DNA of 64,000 nucleotides from NCBI GenBank assembly GCA_016707075.1, contig JADJII010000001.1, positions 372,001 to 436,000 on the forward strand, written 5' to 3'. Within the stretch, counting starts at the first letter, position 1. Each line of letters begins with the position of its first letter. Source of the stretch: Egaibacter danicus (GTDB taxonomy: Bacteria; Pseudomonadota; Gammaproteobacteria; Burkholderiales; Burkholderiaceae_C). The notes under the pieces were generated by a model. It was not told where the DNA came from. It ran no database searches and saw only the letters and a list, made by a program, of their open reading frames with translations. The translations under genes were made by a program, and so were the position numbers. Positions 58,521 through 64,000 of this stretch are shown here, in pieces.

Positions 58521-59305
58521 TCACCCGAGGGTCAGTACCACGGGTGCGTGGTCACTGGGGCGTTCATTTTTTCGCGGATTTTTGTCAATCTGGCAGGCTT
58601 TTGCCAGAGGTCTCAACGCCTGACTGATCAATATGTGATCGATACGCAGGCCACGGTTTCGGCGAAAGGCGAAGTCACGGTAATCCCACCAGCTGTAGCT
58701 TTTTTCAGGTTGCTGAAAAAGCCTGAATGAATCATGCAAGCCCAGCGCGACCAGTGCGCGCAGGTGGTAACGTTCCTCTTCCGTGCAGTGAATGGTGTCT
58801 TTCAGCGCAACAGGATCCCATACATCGGCATCGTCAAACGTGATGTTGAAGTCACCCATCAGCACCAGATTGGGGTGAGTGAGCAGTTCACCGCGCACCC
58901 AGTCTCGCAGTCCCTTGAGCCAGTTCATCTTGTAATCGAACTTGTCGCAGCCTGGCTCCTGCCCATTGGGGAAATAGCCCCCAATGACACGAATGGTCTG
59001 CAGTGTGTCGCTGTCCAGCGCGAAAGTGCCGCTGATGACCCGTGACATGTCATCGGAAAACCGGGAATGTTCTTGACCACATCGGTAGCTGGCGTGCGCG
59101 ACAGCAATGCCACGCCGTTGTAGGTTTTCTGGCCAAACCACTGTGCCGAATAGCCGGCTTGCGTGAATGCATCTGCCGGAAATTTGTCATCGGTCATTTT
59201 GAGTTCCTGCAGCGCCAGAACATCGATCGGGTTCTGGGCCAGCCAGTCCAGCACCTGAGGCAGACGGACGGTGAGTGAGTTGACGTTCCAGGTGGCGAGT
59301 TTCAT
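58521..59305 (-). pseudogene. xth: exodeoxyribonuclease III, single-base frameshift
   Basis: Xth is an AP endonuclease and 3' exonuclease. The start at 59305 gives MKLATWNVNSLTVRLPQVLDWL and LALQELKM, with the metal-binding glutamate. The frame breaks after KNIPGF: one T is missing from the run opposite 59057-59060. The rest continues in another frame: SRVISGTFALDSD, LMGDFNITFDDADVW, FRRNRGLRIDHILIS and RPSDHAPVVLTL, which hold the catalytic residues. Repaired, the protein has 261 residues, normal for the family. Confidence 0.88.
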
Positions 59306-59415
59306 GAAATGGCAGATGAAGTGATCGATTTGAGGCAGCTCGTCGCAGCGTCATTATTCCACCCCCATGCAGCTGCGGTTTCCCGCGCATGAACGGTTAA
59401 GGCTGTGCAACGAAA

Positions 59416-59450
59416 AGAGCCCCGGCTTCGCATGCGAAACCGGGGCTCTT
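59416..59450. terminator. terminator downstream of csbD-like gene
   Basis: AGAGCCCCGG and CCGGGGCTCT form a stem with inner TTCGCATGCGAA pairing. It follows the CsbD-like stop on the minus strand. Confidence 0.75.
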
Positions 59451-59477
59451 GAGACTGTGCCTGTCGTCAGCAGAGAA

Positions 59478-59711
59478 TTAGGCCGTGCCCTTGTCTTTAG
59501 CGAACCAGGAATCTGTTGCCTTCCGTTCCCACTCCGCCAATTGCTTTTCGGCCTCGTCCTTAGCCACGCCATAGCGTTCCTGGATTTTTCCAGCAAGCTG
59601 GTCGCGACGACCTGCGATAACGTCGAGATCGTCATCAGTCAGCTTGCCCCATTGCTCTTTCGCCTGCCCAGTGACTTGTTTCCAGTTACCTTGAATGCGG
59701 TCCCAGTTCAT
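59478..59711 (-). CDS. CsbD family stress protein
   Basis: This 77-residue protein starts MNWDRIQGNWKQVTGQAKEQWGKL and has DDDLDVIAGRRDQLAGKIQERYG, the CsbD/YjbJ pattern. Such proteins are strongly induced in general stress and stationary phase; their molecular role is not known. It follows the BON lipoprotein gene by 54 bases on the same strand, a common pairing. Confidence 0.93.
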   Translation of the reverse strand: MNWDRIQGNWKQVTGQAKEQWGKLTDDDLDVIAGRRDQLAGKIQERYGVAKDEAEKQLAEWERKATDSWFAKDKGTA

Positions 59712-59765
59712 GAGAATCTCCTTGAATGCGAATAAAAAAATTCAGCCCGGTATTAATGACCTGAT

Positions 59766-60080
59766 TTAAGGACGGATGGTGATTTCGTTCTTGACCATCT
59801 TCACGCCGCTCACGCCACGCGCAATGTTTTCTGCGGTAACTTTTTCAGTTGCATTCTTGGCGAAGCCTGACAACATGACGACGCCGTTTAACGTTTCAAC
59901 ACTGATCGCCGCGGCATCGACCTGTTTGTTTTCGACGAAACGTGACTTGATGAGTGTGGTAATACCGGCATCGTCGACATAGGCGCCAACAGTTTCCTGC
60001 CCGCGGGTGACGGCACAACCGGTGGCAGTGAGCAGTGCGATGGCGGTAGCGATGGCGAGTAGTGGGGTTCGAATTTGCAT
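59766..60080 (-). CDS. BON domain lipoprotein
   Basis: The 104-residue precursor starts MQIRTPLLAIATAIALLTATGCAV, a lipoprotein signal with lipobox LTATGC. One BON domain follows (ITTLIKSRFVENKQVDAAAISVETLNGVVMLSGFA and IARGVSGVKMVKNEI). OsmY/DolP-like BON proteins bind anionic phospholipids at the envelope. The ATG at 60080 is chosen over an upstream in-frame start that would place non-signal sequence first. It lies just before csbD. Confidence 0.92.
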   Translation of the reverse strand: MQIRTPLLAIATAIALLTATGCAVTRGQETVGAYVDDAGITTLIKSRFVENKQVDAAAISVETLNGVVMLSGFAKNATEKVTAENIARGVSGVKMVKNEITIRP

Positions 60081-60489
60081 GGTAAATCTCCAGTAGAAAT
60101 GATTGATCGAAAAAGCTTGACTGGGTGGTGATGAGCCCCACCACCCATGGGCGGGAAAATGATGGTCCTTAGCCAAACCGATGAATGAACTATATGAGCG
60201 CTGGTTCCCGGTAGCCATCGGTGGTTGGCTCGTGAATGTGTAGGACATGGCCGCGTGCCGGCGTCGCAATGTCCAAGGCGGTTAGCCGGGGTTAGTTGCT
60301 TCAAACGCTCGTCGTTGAGTCCTGTAGGAGCAGGACTACCCTGAAAGCCGGTTGCCGCTGATGGCGACCCGCATTGCCTGAGCCGAAGATCACTCTGTGC
60401 TCGCCGGTTGAGCTGCGTGGACCACGGTGCCCGCAGTTATGTCAACCACGTACAAGACCTGATCTGTTCAAAACTTCGAGGAGAGCCGC
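60081..60489. other. 409-base region without a recognised gene
   Basis: The region between the BON gene and DUF3309 gene holds one clear inverted repeat, AGTCCTG and CAGGACT around TAGGAG at 60318-60337. It presumably carries the divergent promoters of the two genes. No ORF with family likeness is visible. Confidence 0.6.
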
Positions 60490-60648
60490 ATGAGCTTGGG
60501 AACCATACTGTTGATTATTTTGATTCTGATGTTGATCGGTGCCATGCCGAGCTGGCCGCACAGCAGGAGTTGGGGCTATGGACCCAGCGGCGGATTGGGA
60601 TTGGTTGTGATCATCATTCTGATCTTGCTCGTAACGGGGCGGCTGTGA
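60490..60648 (+). CDS. DUF3309 small membrane protein
   Basis: A 52-residue protein: MSLGTILLIILILMLIGAMP, then SWPHSRSWGYGPSGG, then LGLVVIIILILLVTGRL. Two hydrophobic helices around a Trp/Gly/Ser loop match DUF3309. GAGAG lies just ahead of the ATG. Function unknown; it is often found near stress genes such as csbD. A stem-loop (TGCGGAAA/TTTCCGCA, 60682-60702) follows. Confidence 0.85.
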   Translation: MSLGTILLIILILMLIGAMPSWPHSRSWGYGPSGGLGLVVIIILILLVTGRL

Positions 60649-60723
60649 TCGGTGACTCCTACCGATTAGGTCGACAAACCATGCGGAAACCGGCTTTCCG
60701 CACCTGAGCCAAAGTCCGCCAGA

Positions 60724-62127
60724 ATGGCCACTGCTACCAACCTGCTGCGATTGAGCCGACTACCGGGTTTTTGCCTGGTCGTGTTGTTTGGTACCACGGG
60801 CTGCGGGAGTCTGCCGACCATCGTTCCTGACCTGGCTCAACATGCGGACACACGCATGCAACTGAAAGGCTCACAGGGACCGTTATCTGTAGTGCAGAGC
60901 AAGGTGATCCTGGAGCGCCTGGCCAGCCGTGGCCAGGAAACCAATATATTTGATCGCCATCTGGCACTCGAGGAAGCCATCGCTGGCAGTCCCTTGACCA
61001 CTGGCAACCAGGTTGTACTGCTTCAGGATGGCCCGGCCACCTACCAGGCCATGCTGACAGCCATCATGGCGGCTCAGGATCACATCAATCTGGAGACCTA
61101 CATTCTGGATGATGACGAGGTGGGTCAGCGGTTTGCCCAGGCACTGCTGGAGAAGCAGCAACAGGGCGTTCAGGTCAACCTCATTCATGACGGTGCAGGT
61201 ACATTCAGCACTCCGGCAACATTTTTCAAGCGGTTGACCGACCAGGGGATCAACGTGCTTGAGTTCAACCCCATCAATCCTTTGACGGCGCGCAAGGAAT
61301 GGGAGTTGAACCAGCGTGATCACCGCAAGTTGCTGATTGTCGATGGACTTACGGCCTTTCTGGGCGGTATCAATATCAGCAGTGTGTATTCCGGTGGTTC
61401 GTTTAGCCAGAGTTCACGTGTTCCAAAGGACGGTAGCCTCGCCTGGCGCGATACAGATCTGCAACTGCGCGGATCTGTGGTCGCCGAATTTCAGAAGCTG
61501 TTTCTAGCAACCTGGGAAAAGCAAAAGGGATCACCATTGCCGGCGAAAAACTACTTTCCACCTTCAGAGAATGCCGGCCACGAGGTAGTACGGGCCATAG
61601 GCAGTTCACCTGACGAACCTTTCAGCCTGATCTATGCCATGCTGCTTTCGGCAATCGGCAGCGCTGAAACCAGCATACACCTGACCAATGCCTATTTCGC
61701 GCCAGACCCACAGCTGCTTGCAGCGTTGAAAGCGGCAGCCGCGCGCGGGGTTGATGTGAGGCTGATCCTGCCCAGCCAGACCGACTCATGGCTGGTATTT
61801 CACGCGGGGCGTGGCTACTACACCCCTTTGTTGCAGGCTGGGGTAAAAATATATGAACGCCGAGGTGTCATTCTCCATTCCAAGACGGCACTGATTGATG
61901 GCGTGTGGGCAACGGTAGGGTCAACCAATCTGGACTGGCGCAGTTTTTTGCATAACGATGAGTTGAATGCGGTCGTTTTGGGCGCTGAATTTGGCAACCA
62001 GATTCAGGCTATGTTCGAGAAGGATCTTGCCGCTTCCGATGAGGTCACACCAGAAAAATGGGAGAGCCGCGCATTGAACCTGCGAGTCAAGGAGTTGTTG
62101 GCCCGGCTTTGGGAGTACTGGTTGTAG
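60724..62127 (+). CDS. phospholipase D family / cardiolipin synthase-like protein
   Basis: The 467-residue protein has an N-terminal signal with a possible lipobox (LFGTTGCGS). Two HKD motifs follow: HRKLLIVDG (about residue 200) and HSKTALIDG (about 380), each followed by the GSTN-type or GGIN segment (FLGGINIS; VGSTNLDWRSF). These motifs form the active site of the cardiolipin synthase/PLD superfamily. A lipoprotein-like N-terminus would place it on the periplasmic side rather than with the two-helix anchor of ClsA. It lies between DUF3309 and a transglutaminase-like gene. Confidence 0.88.
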   Translation: MATATNLLRLSRLPGFCLVVLFGTTGCGSLPTIVPDLAQHADTRMQLKGSQGPLSVVQSKVILERLASRGQETNIFDRHLALEEAIAGSPLTTGNQVVLLQDGPATYQAMLTAIMAAQDHINLETYILDDDEVGQRFAQALLEKQQQGVQVNLIHDGAGTFSTPATFFKRLTDQGINVLEFNPINPLTARKEWELNQRDHRKLLIVDGLTAFLGGINISSVYSGGSFSQSSRVPKDGSLAWRDTDLQLRGSVVAEFQKLFLATWEKQKGSPLPAKNYFPPSENAGHEVVRAIGSSPDEPFSLIYAMLLSAIGSAETSIHLTNAYFAPDPQLLAALKAAAARGVDVRLILPSQTDSWLVFHAGRGYYTPLLQAGVKIYERRGVILHSKTALIDGVWATVGSTNLDWRSFLHNDELNAVVLGAEFGNQIQAMFEKDLAASDEVTPEKWESRALNLRVKELLARLWEYWL

Positions 62128-62138
62128 GTCGTGCCGCG

Positions 62139-63023
62139 TTAGCGCCGCCGGTGTATCTTTACGTCGACGCTCATTCCAAGAAAGTCCCCCGGAAATCCGA
62201 CCCAGGAGCCACTTACGGGGGATGCCAGGCTGGCGTGCCGCGCTACGCCGACGCGAATCAAATCAGTGCGGTCAATCAGGTTGTTGGTTGGATCGAAGGG
62301 AATCCACCCGGCGCCAGGCAGATAGACTTGTACCCACGCATGGGTGGTGCCGGTTGTGGCAACAGGCAGTGAGCCGTCGTCAAGCCATGGGGTGTACAGA
62401 TAGCCAGAAACAAACCGCGCAGCATAACCAAGGTGGCGCGCTGCTTCGATCATCAACGTAGCAAAATCACGGCAGGTGCCGCTTCGGAGTTCCAGCGTGC
62501 GATGCGGTGTCTGGACACCTTCCTCGAACCGTGGCAGATACTGCATGCGGCTACGGATGAATTGCGTCAGGTTCACCAGCAGCTGGCGTGAACCAGTCTC
62601 ACCGGTACTAACCGAGAACTGTGTCGCCCATGCGTTGATGATGCCATCCGGATCGTTGTAGTACGGACTGATGTAATGTGCCAGCACCAGCCGCTCTTCG
62701 TCGTTGTATGCGAATGGATAGGTTCGTGCGTGAGGGCTCAGGGGAAAGTCCAGTGCGGGCGTACCGGTGTGTTCGACAGAAAAAGAACACACCACCTTCA
62801 ACTCAGTGGCAGGACTTTGTGGCTGAACAAGCGCGACAGAGTTGGAATAAACGTCCTGTATCAAGCGGATATCCTGCGGGGCAGGGGTCACGGTCATATC
62901 CGTTGCCAGTACCCTCAGGTCATGACTGTCTCGCGGTCGAAACAATACACGGTGCTCGCCAAGCGCCACCATCTGAGCGTAGCGGTAGTGCGTGGTGTGG
63001 GTGATATCAAAAAAAACTGACAC
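62139..63023 (-). CDS. transglutaminase-like domain protein
   Basis: The 294-residue protein has an N-terminal beta domain (MSVFFDITHTTHYRYAQMVALGEHRVLFRPRDSHD, of the bacterial transglutaminase N-terminal family) and a papain-like core. The core holds Cys in SGTCRDFATLMIEAAR, His in TTHAWVQVYLPGAGW and Asp in PFDPTNNLI. All three catalytic residues are present, so it may be a protease or amidase. No signal peptide is visible. It is convergent with the phospholipase D-like gene. Confidence 0.9.
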   Translation of the reverse strand: MSVFFDITHTTHYRYAQMVALGEHRVLFRPRDSHDLRVLATDMTVTPAPQDIRLIQDVYSNSVALVQPQSPATELKVVCSFSVEHTGTPALDFPLSPHARTYPFAYNDEERLVLAHYISPYYNDPDGIINAWATQFSVSTGETGSRQLLVNLTQFIRSRMQYLPRFEEGVQTPHRTLELRSGTCRDFATLMIEAARHLGYAARFVSGYLYTPWLDDGSLPVATTGTTHAWVQVYLPGAGWIPFDPTNNLIDRTDLIRVGVARHASLASPVSGSWVGFPGDFLGMSVDVKIHRRR

Positions 63024-63094
63024 GTCTGTAATCTTGAAACTGTCCGCCAGTTGAGCTAGTGAGAGAAAGCTGGTTTCTGCCTCATGGAATCAGC

Positions 63095-63577
63095 TTACAG
63101 GACCGGGCCTTTCGTCTTCGTCTGTTGCATCAAGGACATCAGCATCTTCATCCACGATTGAGGCGGTACCTGCGCAGCGGCTGTAGCTACTATTTGGGGT
63201 ATCAGCCCAGCGAACAGGGCCGGTGTGAGAAGCCAGCGCCACGGCTGGCTCCTGACAAATAGCACCCCCATCACGGCAGCGCCAGCGACCAAGCCGACCG
63301 GATGACGTTGTGCCAGCGGTTGAATCACTGCTTTGACCGTGTCTGCCGCTGATATGCAGACAAGACGCAGAGGATGAACTGCCCACCAGACATTGAGAGT
63401 CTGAAGCAGGACTGGCGCGCCAGGGATCGATTTCAGACCGTCAAACCATGCTGGCGCAGAAATACCCTGCGCGGTTTTCGAAAGACTGCTATGTGGGTCT
63501 GAGTGTTCGCGCATCGCCTGGCACAGTCGTTCGCGGGACATTGCCAACCGCTCTGAGGCCGTAACCAGATTGCTCAT
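63095..63577 (-). CDS. hypothetical membrane protein
   Basis: This 160-residue protein has a hydrophilic N-terminal half (MSNLVTASERLAMSRERLCQAM) and two hydrophobic stretches in the second half (VGLVAGAAVMGVLFV; WLLTPALFAGLIPQIVATAAA). I do not recognise a family. It overlaps the holin-X-like gene by 4 bases, so the two are made together. Confidence 0.75.
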   Translation of the reverse strand: MSNLVTASERLAMSRERLCQAMREHSDPHSSLSKTAQGISAPAWFDGLKSIPGAPVLLQTLNVWWAVHPLRLVCISAADTVKAVIQPLAQRHPVGLVAGAAVMGVLFVRSQPWRWLLTPALFAGLIPQIVATAAAQVPPQSWMKMLMSLMQQTKTKGPVL

Positions 63578-63954
63578 GATATCGTCGCTTCCCGCAGCAT
63601 GGCCATGTCGGCCTTTAACTGCCGTCGCAGGGCGTCAAAAGCAGTTTCTTCCGGCCGCTCCTTGATCGCTATCAGGCACCACGTTCCCAGCCCTATGGGC
63701 AATATCGGTGTGACGATCAGAGCCCACGGGGTTTGGTTGCCGGCTGCCGGGAGCACTGCCCATATCATCGCGGCCACACCCACCAGAACTGCTGCTACAG
63801 TAAAAGAGCAAATTGCCATGATGCCCAGCTTGGCACGACGCTTCCAGATACTGGATGCATTGCTGACCTCGGCTGAAGCAAGACCAGCGTAGGCCTCAGC
63901 ATGATCTATCAATAGCTGCGGTCGTGTTGCGATCAGGTATAGCAGTGCGGACAT
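63574..63954 (-). CDS. phage-holin-like (Holin-X) membrane protein
   Basis: The 126-residue protein starts MSALLYLIATRPQLLIDHAEAYAGLASAEV. It has two membrane helices (GIMAICSFTVAAVLVGVAAMIWAVL; ALIVTPILPIGLGTWCLIAI) followed by a coiled tail rich in Arg and Glu. This resembles the Holin_3_6/YqjE-type proteins common in proteobacterial stress clusters, unrelated to an actual prophage here. It may be the first gene of this minus-strand pair; only 46 bases lie before the window end. Confidence 0.8.
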   Translation of the reverse strand: MSALLYLIATRPQLLIDHAEAYAGLASAEVSNASSIWKRRAKLGIMAICSFTVAAVLVGVAAMIWAVLPAAGNQTPWALIVTPILPIGLGTWCLIAIKERPEETAFDALRRQLKADMAMLREATIS

Positions 63955-64000
63955 GGTGAAATAGACGCGTAAATGAGTCTTAGCCGCGATGACCAGATCG

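Noticed and set aside
63180..63215. A short stretch resembling the left arm of the dispersed repeat (TAGCTACTATTTGG)
   Set aside because: It lacks the second AGC at the fixed spacing and the GCATA box, so it is not counted as a copy.
63574..63954. Holin-like gene as sign of a prophage
   Set aside because: No other phage gene is nearby, and holin-X-like proteins are common chromosomal stress genes.

Overview
The window looks like a chromosomal segment of a high-GC betaproteobacterium of the order Burkholderiales, most likely family Comamonadaceae (Rhodoferax/Polaromonas-like). The evidence is the gene order gyrA-serC-pheA-tyrA-aroA/cmk-rpsA-ihfB-lapA-lapB, a tmRNA with the tag ANDERFALAA, two TRAP transporters, and an ntrBC pair beside glnA. 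No rRNA, tRNA, CRISPR array, insertion sequence or prophage was seen.

Layout: (1) 0-3.1 kb, isoprenoid operon xseB-ispA-dxs. (2) 3.3-8.2 kb, a TakP-like TRAP system whose binding-protein gene is separated from its membrane genes by an NhaD antiporter. (3) 8.4-9.7 kb, an EgtB/SenA-type enzyme. (4) 9.7-23.4 kb, a tungsten/molybdenum region: a ModE/PBP-type regulator divergent from tupBCA (tungstate uptake), corA and terC, modABC (molybdate uptake), and a GAF-Fis regulator divergent from a three-subunit tungsten aldehyde oxidoreductase operon (aorABC), a MoaD-like gene and an unknown 99-residue protein. (5) 23.4-31.6 kb, crcB, a second TRAP transporter, a MarR-like regulator, a fused 5-oxoprolinase and a DinB-like protein. 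(6) 32-44.3 kb, the conserved core cluster read on the minus strand from gyrA to lapB. (7) 44.5-52.3 kb, ompA, ubiG, gph, ssrA, rsuA, an alpha/beta hydrolase, a polysaccharide-deacetylase-like protein that has lost its metal ligands, an EI24 membrane protein and a MoCF-domain protein. (8) 52.3-58.5 kb, a nitrogen block: glnA with NtrC sites and a sigma-54 promoter, ntrB, ntrC and ald. (9) 58.5-64 kb, xth and an envelope/stress group (CsbD, BON lipoprotein, DUF3309, phospholipase D/cardiolipin synthase, transglutaminase-like protein, holin-X-like protein).

The most unusual signal is a dispersed repeat of about 58-60 bp, present eight times in both orientations with fixed internal spacing (GCTA, ten bases, AGC, then GCATA). 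Few of the copies are passive spacers. One encodes most of the TupA signal peptide and another most of the signal peptide of the deacetylase-like protein. Three supply stop codons or C-terminal tails of four genes. Two degenerate copies lie in frame inside the 5-oxoprolinase and aroA genes. A second notable feature is the tungsten region, in which a terminator-like hairpin separates aorAB from aorC and could set subunit ratio.

Four single-base indels, three of them at short homopolymers, lie within 5.4 kb (glnA, a small secreted protein, ald, xth). They look more like a low-quality assembly stretch than gene decay. All functional calls are from reading the sequence; no database search was possible.
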